Shown here: positions 39,046 to 49,710 of the stretch, one piece after another
How the letters are laid out: each line of letters starts with the position of its first letter
How positions within the stretch are numbered: the stretch's first letter is position 1
From: Otis tarda
Taxonomy: Eukaryota; Chordata; Aves; Otidiformes; Otididae
Direction of reading: 5' to 3'
Assembly: GCA_026413225.1 (NCBI GenBank)
Contig: CM048591.1
Span: 5,967,001 to 6,031,000, forward strand
DNA length: 64,000 bases
The notes under the pieces: generated by a model
The model's input: only the letters and a program-made list of their open reading frames with translations
Database searches by the model: none
Told to the model about the DNA's origin: nothing
Program-made: the position numbers and the translations under genes

Positions 39046-39484
39046 GCGCATTGTCATAAAAGAGCTGACTTTAGAACTAGCTTGCGTAACTTCTGGCATG
39101 GAGAAGCTAGCAATTTACACAGTTGGGCAAATCATAGAAAACTCTAAACGTGGAGTAGGAAAATATTTACACTTCCAAGGCCTGACTGTAAATTGGAGAA
39201 GTACATCCCATTAATGGGAGTTTACGCACATTGATGCATTTCATTTTTCCCTGCAATGCTGAAAATGAAACACTGAGACACAAATGCACCAGGAGCTGAT
39301 CAGTGATGCTGCTTCTGCTCCCGCTACCCAGGTGACATAGCAAGCATAGTACTGTAATGTATTTCATTCATTGTCTTGACACAGAGAAGGACAGAAGGTG
39401 GTGGGGGTGGTTCTTAGCCCTCTTTTGTCATTTTACCCATGTCTCTGTGGTGGAGTTGCCCTTGATTCCTATCCATGTAAAGGA
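39046..39484. other. Non-coding unique sequence
   Basis: No gene or repeat recognised between the SINE fragment and LTR copy 2. Confidence 0.6.
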
Positions 39485-39609
39485 AGTCATAGCTCGGCTA
39501 TGGGGGGGCCTAAGGTAGCCGCTTCTGTAGGAAACTGCTAGAAGTTGCTCCCCTTTGTTCAGTGGACTCAGCCAGGCCTAGGGCGGATCTGCTGCTGGCC
39601 AAGGCTGAG

Positions 39610-39614
39610 CCAAT
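39610..39614 (+). promoter_or_regulatory. LTR CCAAT box
   Basis: CCAAT within GAGCCAATTGG, 40 bp upstream of the TATA-like box of the LTR. The corresponding place in copy 1 has lost the motif. Confidence 0.5.
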
Positions 39615-39654
39615 TGGTAGCAGAATGTCCCATGACAACGCCTCTTCGATAATG

Positions 39655-39662
39655 TATTTAAG
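39655..39662 (+). promoter_or_regulatory. LTR TATA-like box
   Basis: TATTTAAG in the expected position relative to the CCAAT box. In copy 1 the homologous sequence is CATATGTAAG, a weaker match, so copy 2 is the more plausible promoter of the two. Confidence 0.5.
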
Positions 39663-39935
39663 AAGGGGAAAACAGAAAAAAAAAGAGGAGAAGAAGATGT
39701 GAAGAAGCTGAGCGGGGGCAGAGAGGGGGAGGCGCGAGCATTGTGGGCCTTGCAGACCTCACCCTCTGGCCTCCTGCTGGGCAGCCGACTGGGCCCAACT
39801 CGGCCCAGCCTGGCAGCAAGAAGTGGAGAGGAGATGAGAAGTGAACAAGATGTAAAAAGGATCCTGAGAGGTGTCTGCCAGCCTGTCGTGAGGAACGGCT
39901 GAGACGTCAAGGTCAGTTCAGAAGGGGGAGGAGTA

Positions 39936-40253
39936 ATGCGGCTCCTGGCCAAGATTCCCCTGCAGCCTGTGGTGACAACTATGGTGGAGCAGGTTGTCCC
40001 CCTGCAGCCCATGGAGGTCCACAGAGAAGCAGAGATCCCCTGCAGTCCATGGAGGGCCCCACGCCAGAGTAAGTGGAGGCCTGAAGGAGGCTGTGGCCTG
40101 TGGAGGGCCCGATGGGACAGCTGTTCTGGAGAGACTGCACCCTGTGGAAGAGATGACCCACGCCAGAGCAGTTTCATGAAGGACTGTGGCCCGTGGGAGG
40201 GACCTCACGAAGAAGCAGGGGAGGAATGCAAGGAATTCTTCCCCCAGCGATGA
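39936..40253 (+). other. LTR-internal open frame, 105 codons
   Basis: The same frame, start context and stop position as 14005-14322 on the minus strand in copy 1, with identical length and identical first 29 residues. About 26 of 105 residues differ, mostly within the central repeat units. No domain recognised. See copy 1 for why coding is doubtful. Confidence 0.3.
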
Positions 40254-40357
40254 AGCAGCGGCATGAAACAATGCGTGATGAACTGACCACGACCCCCATT
40301 CCCTATTCCCCCCTGTGCCTCTCTGGAGGGGAAGGTAGTAGAGATAATGTTAAGCCC

Positions 40358-40378
40358 GGGAAGAGGGAGGGGTGGGGG
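40358..40378 (+). other. G-quadruplex motif in LTR
   Basis: GGG-AAGA-GGG-A-GGGG-T-GGGGG just upstream of the LTR polyadenylation signal. The tracts and short loops meet the standard motif. Copy 1 retains much of this G-rich block. Confidence 0.6.
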
Positions 40379-40421
40379 AAGGTTATCTTGTTCCCTGTCT
40401 CATTCTCCTGCTAGTTTTAGA

Positions 40422-40427
40422 AATAAA
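40422..40427 (+). terminator. LTR polyadenylation signal, copy 2
   Basis: AATAAA at the position homologous to 13819-13824 in copy 1. Confidence 0.6.
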
Positions 40428-40611
40428 TGAATAGTTTTCCCCAAGTTGAGTCTGTTTTGCCCGTGACAGTAACTTTAAGGATCTTTCCCTGTCCTTATCT
40501 CAAAGCTCGAGCCATTTTTCCTTATATCATCTCCCCCTGTTCTCTCGGAGGGTGGGGGGAGTGAGAGAGAGACTGTGTAGTCTGGTCCCGAATCAGGGCT
40601 GAACTACGACA

Positions 40612-42794
40612 GCTAGTCATTAAGTTGGATTTGGAGTCTGCCTAGGAGTAGTTCTGCTTTGGATTTCTTTTGATATTCCCAGTTTCTGTTTCATTTTCCT
40701 TCCTTATTTTTGTCTTCTTTATATACATATATAGACTGTAGCTACTGTAGCTTCTATAGCTTCCATATATATGCCTATATACATCTAATAACTTGCTGTA
40801 GCTACTGAAGGAAAGTCTAGAGAGTTGCCCTAATTTATATAATCTCATATGGCCTTTGAGACAGATGCAGCCCACTCTTGTAGCAGTATTTTGTTTCTTT
40901 TAGAGTGCAGCTGTTTACAGAGTACAGTTGTTTTCAGAGACGGGCTTGTTAGCTTAGATTTTGTTGAGATCATTTGCTTGGTAGCTTTCATCTTGGGAAA
41001 TCACTTCTTCAGTCACTGATCGTCCGAGATGATAGTTAATGCCGAACTTAGAAAATGGAAAGCTACCTGGATGTGTTTTCTTCTCCATGCTAGCTTTAGC
41101 TTAAAAAAAAAAAAAAGATGCCTAAACTGCGACACTTCTACCAAAATGCTGGAGAACTTTCCAGAGAAGAGCAGCCTGTGAGGGGAATTGCCTGAGGGAG
41201 GGGTCCAAGCTGTTGGGCTGACCTCCTCATTTATCAACCTTGGGTCAGAGAGTTAAGAAATGAGATGTCTGAGGAGAGGGTTGTAAAGTGGGGAAGGCTG
41301 TAGCTTGTATTGGGGTTGAAAGAGGGGAAGGAGTAGGTAAGAAAACCCACGAAAGAAAAGGACCAAGTGGCAGAGAGCTGGCAGTGAGCTGGAAGAGACA
41401 GGTGACAACAGGAGCAGAGCCAGTTCATTAAGACTGTCCTTAAAATGTTATGCTGGCTGAAAACTCTGTGTGACAGGTTGGGGAATGATTGACAGCAATC
41501 AAATCCTCACCTTTAGTAACAGAAGGTGTCTGGTATGGCCAAAACGTTAAATCCCCAATAATATCCCTGACCATTGTGTCACAGCAGTCAGGGGCAGGAT
41601 CAAACTGAAGGGTGCAGACAGACCCTATAAGTTTGATTTAAAATACTGGGAATTCATCACAGTTCTCTCACCAGCTCAGTACTGTAGGTGAAGCGGGATT
41701 TAAGGCATAGAATGATGCCTTAAAGCATGATCAATACTTCTGCAGAAGACCTTACTGCCGGGGGTGGGGAGAGGTAATAAGGCTGGAGCAACAACTAGAC
41801 CCAATGATAAAGAAGCTGCCCTTCTGGCTTAGCATGGAGACTGGGGCTTTTTAGGCCTTGCCCTTCATTCTGATCTTGTCCCCTGTCCCTTCAGGCCATT
41901 TAATTGATCATTCAGGGACAGAGGTCAAAACGTCGATACAATTAAGTAGCTGCTGTTTGTTATATGTACACGGCATCCAGAAAACGATATGTGACAGGAG
42001 TCAGGAAGAGGAGAATAAAAAGAATAAAATGAATAAAAATTATTGCTTTTGCATTTAAAAGGTATCTTTTTTGGACCAGAAAATTGCTAGGTCTCCTGTA
42101 ACTGAACTGCAAGATGAAACTTGAAGCGTTCCTCTTTCTTTCAGGGGCTTGTGGTGAAATGCAATGTCTCCTGAACATTTCTGTTCAGACTGGTTGGCAG
42201 CTTGTGAGAGAGAAACAGTTCTTTTTTCTTTTTCTCTTCTTTCTCCTAACAATTTTTAACTGAGCCATTGTTAAAGATTCATCATACTTATAAACACCCA
42301 GTGCTGACTTCTCATTACTCATTACCTAAAACCACTGCAGAACCCTCTTAACAGTTATTTATTATGCTCATCATGTAGATTGCTTTCTGGGACATAGGGA
42401 CGTTGTGACAAAGATTTCAGTTCGGGCTTTACGCCCATGCAGGAGGGTCAGAACTGCCTGACTCCTTAACTCCAACCCTCCAGATTGTGGATGTGGGAGC
42501 AGAGGAGGGAAGAGGGCTGGAGGCTCGCTTGCACCTTGCCAGGCACAGGTGAGCGAGGAGAGGTGAGGAGTGGGGAGAGCTCTGAGTCAGTGAGGTCTTA
42601 TGAGCTATACAGCAGGGAATGTAGAATAAGCCCTGACTCACACACCTCGCTTCGTGGATGTGGGTGAAGGTTACATTTAGTAAAAGATAAAACTTAAGAA
42701 AGAGCAGGAAAAATTAAGTTAAATCCTTGCCAGGGCCAGTGTAAATTTGATGAAAGGTTAAAATTCAGGAAGGGGTAAAATTCTGTGTCTGCTC
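40612..42794. other. Non-coding unique sequence
   Basis: No gene recognised. A TATATACATATATAG stretch lies near 40720 and a run of 14 A at 41102-41115. Confidence 0.6.
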
Positions 42795-42950
42795 TGGAGC
42801 AATGCCTGATTCAGATGCTGCTGGCACTGAGCAAAGTGTTTCCCTTCTCATCCCTCACTTTCTTCTATAAGTGAATCACAATACTTATTCTTAACATGCT
42901 TTGAGATCTCACTGTGAAATAAGCTATATAATGGCTCCGTATAATTACTT
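42795..42950 (+). mobile_element. Ancient SINE with L2-type tail
   Basis: TCCCTCACTTTCTTCTATAA followed by CACAATACTTATTC and then GCTTTGAGATCTCACTGTGA and AAGCTATATAATGGC match, in order, the 3' half and L2-like tail of the common amniote SINE (consensus like GCTTTGAGATCTACTGATGA, GCTATATAAG). Confidence 0.65.
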
Positions 42951-44769
42951 GGGATTGAATGTTGTGCTTGCATAGTGTCCAGAATATCTTTTCAGCTGCA
43001 GAGGAGACACCCCTATGCCGTGCTGAGGCACGTAGATGAGCAGTAGAGGCAGAAAGCTCTTCCAGACGTTGCTGAGCAGTTATTCTGCAGAGACTATCTG
43101 TCAGCACCCTTCATGGACACTAAGTGAAATGAAAAATATTTAGATGAAAAGCCCTTTAATACACTAAACAGAATGCTTAGAGGAGAATGTTCCTCGTCAT
43201 CATTTAATCACACACAGACCTAAGCCAGAAGTTTGTCTGAATTTGACATACGAGGGCTGAAGGCCAGTGGAGCTCTGGGGCACTCACGAGCTCTTACCGT
43301 GGTCTCTGGGAAGGATCACCGATGTACGCAGCTGTCAAAAAGCATCACTGTTGTTTCAGACCTGTTGCCCACAAACTCCACTTAGGCTTTCCATTACTTG
43401 GTGGAAGACAATAAAAGCCTCTTACAAAGACAGCTACAATTTCCAGAGAATCTTCTTTTCAAAAACAAGTTCAGCTTTTGGGAAATTCATTTTCTGTTGA
43501 GAAGTAATTTACAAAGTTTTTAAAGAGTAGCTTTGGATTTTCACATTTAAGAGGACTTGAAGGAAAGCAACAAAGAAGAAATAATAAAGAGGAAACTTTT
43601 TTTCCTCCAAATATATTTGTTGACATGTTTTTGAATGCCATAAGAAATCTGTGCCTGAAAATTAGTGTTTGTCAATATATATCATTCCTTTGCTTCTTGG
43701 AAATATGAGCAGGAGATTAAAATTTAGATCCTCAGAAAGCATCAGAGTACATCTCTGAGGCTAGCAGCAGCTGCTTTTTATCTGATGGCAGCACAGTGCA
43801 CAGGATACACTGTTAAGGACTTCTCATCCTGTCCTGAAAAGGATGCAAAAGAGATATCTGCTACCCAATTTAGGATGCAATGTTTGGAGCATCATTTGGA
43901 TAACTGAGAGGGGTAACTCCAGCTTCTGGAAATTTTTGAACCTGTGAGACAGGTTTGGGATTCTTGCAGGAAGGTGGCTGATTTTACAAAGGACTTTCTC
44001 AGGATAATGCTGTTTCTCTCATACGTGTGCAGGCAGCTCCCATTTTCTCAATCTTGATGAGAGATAATGGGTAGACCTTCCCTTCTGGATGCTCCATCCA
44101 GCTCCTCTGAGTTGACAAAGGGCTGTAATAGTTTTTTGCTGCTATATACCAGACACAAAGTAATACCAGAAAAATATAGGAATTTGAAAGGGAAAGGGAA
44201 GCAGCTGCATCAGAGAAAGGGGTCTTTGAGGCACAGTCTCTCCCAGAGCTACTGTCTGTTTTTTTTCCCCTTGATTTCCACTTGCTTGTAGGGGTAGTGA
44301 TCAGCAGTGAAGCACTGGGGAATAAGACAGTTGAGTTAATATGTGTCAATATATGATGTGGTTCTAGACTCGAGCAGAAGTTGATGGCAGAGGGTAAAGG
44401 CTTTCTTGTCCCACAGCCATCTTTCAGAGGAGGATGCTGCAGATGTTTGTCTCTGTTGTCAGCTGAGCTCCTGCTCTCGTTTCTGTCGGCAGGAGCTGTG
44501 GTGTTGACTGAGCTGGCATCAGAATCAGGCCCCTTGTTTAATTCCCTCCCTATATTGATAGAGAGTCGTGTCTGTGCGCACACCATAGAGCATGAACACA
44601 AAGCTGTCCCTTGAGGAAAGAGACTCCTTGAATAATCCTTTTTGTTTAGTATTATTAAGTGGACCATGGCCCTTATTTTGCTTGTTTTGCTGCTATTCCT
44701 TTGGGATGAGAGAGTCGGCCTTGTTCACGCCACTGCTTTTCAACATGGTGAGCAAGATTTAAAGAAACA

Positions 44770-45140
44770 TAAATCCACTCGAGAGAGAGAGGGTTACACA
44801 GCAAGCTGAATAATGGGCTTTAATAGGCAAACCAAACAGTTAAATAGAAGATGCACACGGCATGCTAAAACTTAAGGAATGCATATTCAATGCGATGCAT
44901 TATTAAATACAACGGTGAACATATGGGTGCCTACAATTAATGTATATAAATAGCTGATAAAATTGCTCAGTATTAGAAAGCTAGCGGCAAAAATGACCTC
45001 ATATGTCAAGCAGACAAGCAGGCAGTTACCATTTTCTTTGTACACCTTACAGATGATAAATTAGTTTTATGGTCTGCATGGGGCCCTTATCACATTACAG
45101 CACCAAGTGTTTGATAAAGAAAAAAAATGCCTCTGCTAAA
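44770..45140. promoter_or_regulatory. Candidate conserved non-coding element
   Basis: Long non-repetitive AT-rich block with GAATAATGGGCTTTAATAGG, GCATTATTAAATAC, CCTACAATTAATGTA, AAATGACCTCATATGTC and TTATCACATTACAGC. It has many homeodomain-type and nuclear-receptor-half-site-like cores, no simple repeats and no coding frame. Among the candidates here its texture is one of the most enhancer-like. This is inference. Confidence 0.35.
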
Positions 45141-45286
45141 AATCGAACTGAAATTTGGAGTCCCCATGGACCTCATTTTTTTAACGTAAAGAATTTTAAC
45201 CAACTTCCTTTTGGAAAGATTTATTACTCTAAAGAGAAATGTATATCTCTATCCTATGTGCTTTTATTACAACTTCTTCTCTTCAC

Positions 45287-45304
45287 TTCTTCTTCTTCTT
45301 CTTC
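45287..45304. repeat. (TTC)6 microsatellite
   Basis: Six TTC units in a pyrimidine-rich context, preceded by an imperfect CTTCTTCTCTTCAC stretch. Confidence 0.85.
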
Positions 45305-45404
45305 GTTTTTTTCTCCCCCTGACATTAGACATAATATGAGCCTGCCATAACAGATTCACTATTGATTGGGGGATTTAGTGGTTGCAGCAGAGGGAAGGGG
45401 CAAG

Positions 45405-45500
45405 CAGGACTCCTGGGTTCTGCTTCTGTCTTTTCTACTGACCTTGGGTGAGCTGTTTCAACTCCCTGAGACTCAGTTTCTCCATTCCCAAAACAGAGGG
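45405..45500 (+). mobile_element. Ancient CORE-SINE/MIR-like fragment
   Basis: GGACTCCTGGGTTCTGCTTC, ACTGACCTTGGGTGAGCTG and GAGACTCAGTTTCTCCATTC follow the sense consensus (CCTGGGTTC, GACCTTGGGCAAGTC, CCTCAGTTTCCCCATC) closely. This is the best preserved SINE of this type in the window. Confidence 0.8.
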
Positions 45501-46600
45501 TAGCAGGCAGTGACTGTGACGCAAAACTATTCACTGTGCCTGGAAGCCCAGGAGAAAATCCAGGGACCAGGCTTGTCCTGCAGACGGTGATGAAGAGGGT
45601 CTCTACAGTGAAGACCATACCCTGGCACATGTGGTGCTGTCACTCAGAAATTAGTTTCCCCCTTCCCAAAGTGAGAGGGATCGAGACATCTGTTTACCAA
45701 GAAATCCAGCAGTTTTGCCTCCGAGAGCCCTCTACTTTCGACTGATCTTTTCCTGCTTTCAGCAATCTCTACTGTGTTGGAATGTGTGGTTCCTTATGGG
45801 CATGTTTCCCAAGCCTTGTATCCCTTTTCTGGAGCTGAAAGTATTCCTGAGGCTGTGGGAGGGTGCTAGCAGGGACTCATTAGCCTGTTTCTGGACTTGC
45901 AGGCTGGCATGTGGGTTCTGGATCTGGCCACACTACCTGGATGCACTGGGAGGGCACATGGTGTCATGTACAGCAGCTTTAAGAGAAAGCAGAACAATTT
46001 CACAGCCACCACATGGCTCCTTCTCATCTTTCTGCTTTGGAAATGCTCCCTTCAGAGGTGATCTTCAGTAAATATCAGCTTCCCAGGTTTAACCAGCTAT
46101 TTTGTGGCTCCAAGCACTTTAGAACAAAAGATTTTTCTGATTCCCAGCCTGAAGTTCCTGGAAGAGGCACTCTGAGGTAAGGGCTCAGAGGCAATGCTAG
46201 GAATATCACCCAGGTTCACATCCTGACCTGCATGACATCAGTGGTGAACCTCCAACACAGTTCACTCTGGTTGTAATTTTGCCCGTAAGAAACAAATATG
46301 TCCTTTTTTTTTCACCTCAATTAGCATTTTATCTTTTGAGAAGATGCTCGGGTGCAGGGGCTGGATGTTTTTACTGCCATCTGCGTGCAGCTGGTGTGTG
46401 CTTCAATGACCACTGGTTTATGGCATTTCTAACTTAGATTTGGTGGTGTCACACTGATGTAGTTGTGTCACACCACTCCAATAGAGCTGACTATGGCAGG
46501 CATCATGACAAGCAAGTAAATGGTTCTCAGATGAAGCACTTTACAGATACTTGGTTAAGTACTTTGAGGCTGAGTTTAGTTACTCAGGTGCATCTCTACT
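45501..46600. other. Non-coding unique sequence
   Basis: No gene recognised. The 118-codon + frame at 45715-46071 has no family resemblance. Confidence 0.55.
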
Positions 46601-46820
46601 AGAATGATAGAATAGTTTGGGTTGGAAGGGACCTTTAAAGGTCATCTAGTCCCACCCCCCTGCAAGAAGGAGGGACATCTCCAACCAGATCAGGTTGCTC
46701 AGAGCCCTGTCCAACCTGGCCTTGAATGTTTCCAGGGATGGGACATCCACCACCTCTCTGGGCAACCTGTTCCAGTGCTTCACCATCCTCATTGTGAAAA
46801 ATGTGTCTGAGTCTCCCCCC
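46601..46820 (-). mobile_element. CR1 LINE 3' end
   Basis: Begins with degenerate AGAATGATAGAATAG octamers, then GGTTGGAAGGGACCTTTAAA, CATCTAGTCCCACCC, ACATCTCCAACCAGATCAGG, GGCCTTGAATGTTTCCAGGG and CACCTCTCTGGGCAACCTG. This is the exact reverse complement order of the bird CR1 3' region. It ends in a shortened AAAATGTGTCTGAGTCTCCC, suggesting a small internal deletion next to the truncation point. A well-preserved, relatively young copy. Confidence 0.93.
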
Positions 46821-46849
46821 ACCATTGTAAATAATTAGCTGCTGGTGAC

Positions 46850-47450
46850 GTAGCTTTTAAGACTGTTTGCTGGGAAAACACGGCTTACATTTAATCACTT
46901 GCTGAAATCACTGAGAAGACATTAAGATTTAAGCCTGTGCTTAAAATTAAGTATAGAGTTAAGCACCTTTATGAGTTAAATTAACAGGTTCTTGCCATGC
47001 AACGAAGTTGACAATACCTTTGAAAGTCCCCCTATAGAGACGAGTAGCGCTGTTTCTCCCCATCGACAAATCTCTGCTAAAATGCCATACAATGAAAGAA
47101 GAATTTATAGCTGTAAACAGGGCTTGCAAAGAGGGAGGCAACCTCCAAAATTTAGCAATCACATTTGTTAAGGTTTCTCTAAAGCCTAAACTCCCAATTA
47201 ACAAGCAAATCACCATCAGACAGTCAGTGAATGGCAAATTCATTCTATTCAACATCTTTTCAGAAGTGGATTTTCTGCACTTATCTCCATGAAAACCCAG
47301 CAGGAAAGTTTTCCGTGAGAGTGATCCTACATCTGCCTGTTTTTAATGACTGTAATGGCAAGCAATATTCTACAATTACTTTGGTGATCTCATTTCAAGC
47401 ATGCAAATCATATTATTTAAGAACCCAGCAAAAGTCATTTATTTCTTGAA
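46850..47450. promoter_or_regulatory. Candidate conserved non-coding element
   Basis: About 600 bp of non-repetitive sequence with ACATTTAATCACTTGC, TTAAAATTAAGTATAG, AATTTAGCAATCACATTTG, CCCAATTAACAAGC and CAAATTCATTC. Clustered homeodomain- and TCF-like cores and no coding evidence. It lies just right of a young CR1. Conservation is inferred, not shown. Confidence 0.33.
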
Positions 47451-49694
47451 ACTGCCAGCTAACTTTGGTGGGGTGAGGAAACACTGCCCTTGGAATTAAA
47501 AGCCCTGATGTCTTGTAACCTTCCACGGTGGAGTTGTAAAATTTGTCCAACAAGGTCAGACAAAAAAATCCTGAAAATGAGTCACAAGGAGAGAATGAGA
47601 GAGAGGGGGAAAAAACCTCACCACCCTGTTTTGCTCATTACCACCTCATCTAGGTGTTCTCTTAGCTTAGATGATGAATGAAGTATTCATAACCGGTTCA
47701 TCATGTTAAATACCATCTAATAGCAAAAACACTGCACATAGTAATTCCAGAAAGACGTCTGGGAAACAAGATCTTTTCATTGCAAATATGACCATTCTGA
47801 AAATCTGATGAATATCTTATCTGGTTTTTCTGTGGACAAAGACAATTTTTTTTTTTCATATTTACCACGGAGCTTTTGGGTGTGTATACTATTGCAGTTT
47901 TGCTACATTATACATCAAGATGCATATAAAATCTTACTGTCTGTCCCCTGTTGGTACAACTCTCTGTTTGTCTTTACCATTATTTTTTTCATGTGATGGC
48001 AAAGACAAGGGTATTGGGCTAAAGAAACCCAGTAGCTGTCGATGAATTCTGATAACATAAACAAAACATAGTCACTGTAATGCAGTCTATTAAATATAAT
48101 TGCCCTAACGCAATATGTCTTCAACTCACAATTTCTTTCTTTCTTTTTCTTTTTTTTTTTTTATTGTTCACCTGTTTGCTTGTTTGTTGATTTAAGCCAT
48201 GTGGAGACTCAGTGAGTGGTGTGACAAGATATATATGCCAAGAATGAGGTAACAAGATATAAGATACCATTTCACTTCTGGTTGCCAATTCTGTCTAAAC
48301 CTGATAAATGATGACAAATACATGAGTAGCTTCTAATAACTTTTTTTTTTTTTTAGAAAATAAACCTCGGCCACCTTCTTTACTGTTCTGTGCCAATTGT
48401 CCCCCCTCTGCTCCAGCTCCCAATTGCTTAAGGAAGGTGGGAGCAGGCCGTGGAAGAGAAGCAATCTCTTCCTGCAGTGATTAATATAAAAGCTTTGAAC
48501 AATTATCCTATACCCATATCTCATAGTCACCTTACTTTGACACAGTTACAAGGGAAAAGGTTTTGTAGAAGAGCTTTACCACTCTAATTACCAGTTCACA
48601 AGTGACAATTGATTTAAAAATGGCTAACCAAACTGCTGAGCAGGATGTGTCAAAGTGGGAGGAGATTTATTCCTTAAAGTTAAGAAAGACCCTGAAGGGG
48701 CTTAGAAAACCATGGGGAGGGTCTTCCTCTGTCATGTGCTTTCTTGAGCCTTATCCTTTCATCCTTTGCCACTGCCCTTCATTTGAAAAATTTTGGGGTA
48801 AGCTCTCAGGAGGTGAGTTGCCGGAATTGTATGAGGTGTGAGGCCAGGGGAGTTGCGTGTGTGAAACCTTTTCTTTCCTGTTTGATCCATCGCTGGTCAA
48901 AATGAACAATATTAGTTCTGTTCTCACTTGCAAAGGTATTGAGTCAAAATAAATCTGTGACTTTTCCACCAAAGTGTGACAGATACGATACCAGATACCC
49001 ATTAGTTTAACATATTTAGAGTCCTAAGCTTCTAGCCTGTGGTTGTAGAACTCCATCCACGAGATATTTTTTCTTCTTACAGCCACTGAAATCAGTGGGG
49101 CTTAAACTCTTTGATATTTTTATAGGTCTGAGATTTTTACTGTTGAACTATATTGAAGAGTTGTTTAGTGTATGAGCACAAGTGATTAAAATACTGTATC
49201 CCTTACAGAGCTTTTATTCTGTATTATTCACCCCCATGCTGGAGTCTTCAAGTCTACTTGTCAGTTTAGTCTTCTTAGTTTGGCTGCTGTTCTTCAATGA
49301 CATAGTTTCAGCCAAGTGAATGACCTTGGTTTTGGTTGTATTGAGAGTTACACAGATTTGGGATCTTTTTATTATTTATATAATATCATGCAGCATTCTT
49401 CAGAAACAAATTAAGGACTCAGATCTTACCCTGAAGAGTTTATGATTTGAATGGATCTATAACATGATGAATGAACACAATAGAAACAGAAGAAAGAAAG
49501 AAAAATATAGGGTCAAGCATCACTAGAAAAATCTGTGTTGTTTCATTGATGAATTACACATGCATTTACTGTTTCTATTTCAAGTGTTATGGAGTGTAAT
49601 TGGTATTGTATGTACATATACATGAAAGATGACCTAGAGATAAGATTGCAAGAAATCAGTTGCTGCTACTAATGCAGCAAATCCATTATTTGAT

Positions 49695-49710
49695 GTATAT
49701 ATATATATAC
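49695..49710. repeat. (TA)n microsatellite
   Basis: GTATATATATATATAC followed by ATATATAATG; short and probably variable. Confidence 0.8.

Larger units (their letters stand above)
39485..40611 (+). mobile_element. Solo LTR, ERVL-like, copy 2
   Basis: A 1127-bp LTR of the same family as the one at 13680-14804, in the opposite orientation. It starts AGTCATAGCTCGGC (first base altered from TG) and ends GGGCTGAACTACGACA. The flanks (AAGGA before, GCTAG after) do not match, so no target duplication is visible. U3-like features are a CCAAT box and a TATA-like box 40 bp further on. An AATAAA lies near the 3' end. If the TATA box is used, the transcribed repeat (R) would be unusually long at about 750 bp, with the GC-rich imperfect repeats inside it. 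There are no internal retroviral genes. By eye the two copies are about 80-90% alike. Confidence 0.85.
42951..45404. other. Non-coding unique sequence
   Basis: Includes a 222-codon minus-strand frame at 43999-44667. It is Ser-rich, matches no domain known to me and shows no splice or promoter context. A candidate regulatory block at 44770-45140 and a TTC microsatellite are listed separately. Confidence 0.55.

Noticed and set aside
43999..44667. 222-codon minus-strand open frame
   Set aside because: No family resemblance. Ser-rich and without gene context.
46370..46400. CTGCCATCTGCGTG as a second CTCF site on the minus strand
   Set aside because: The complement matches only the AGATGGCAG half. 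The upstream CCA part does not fit.
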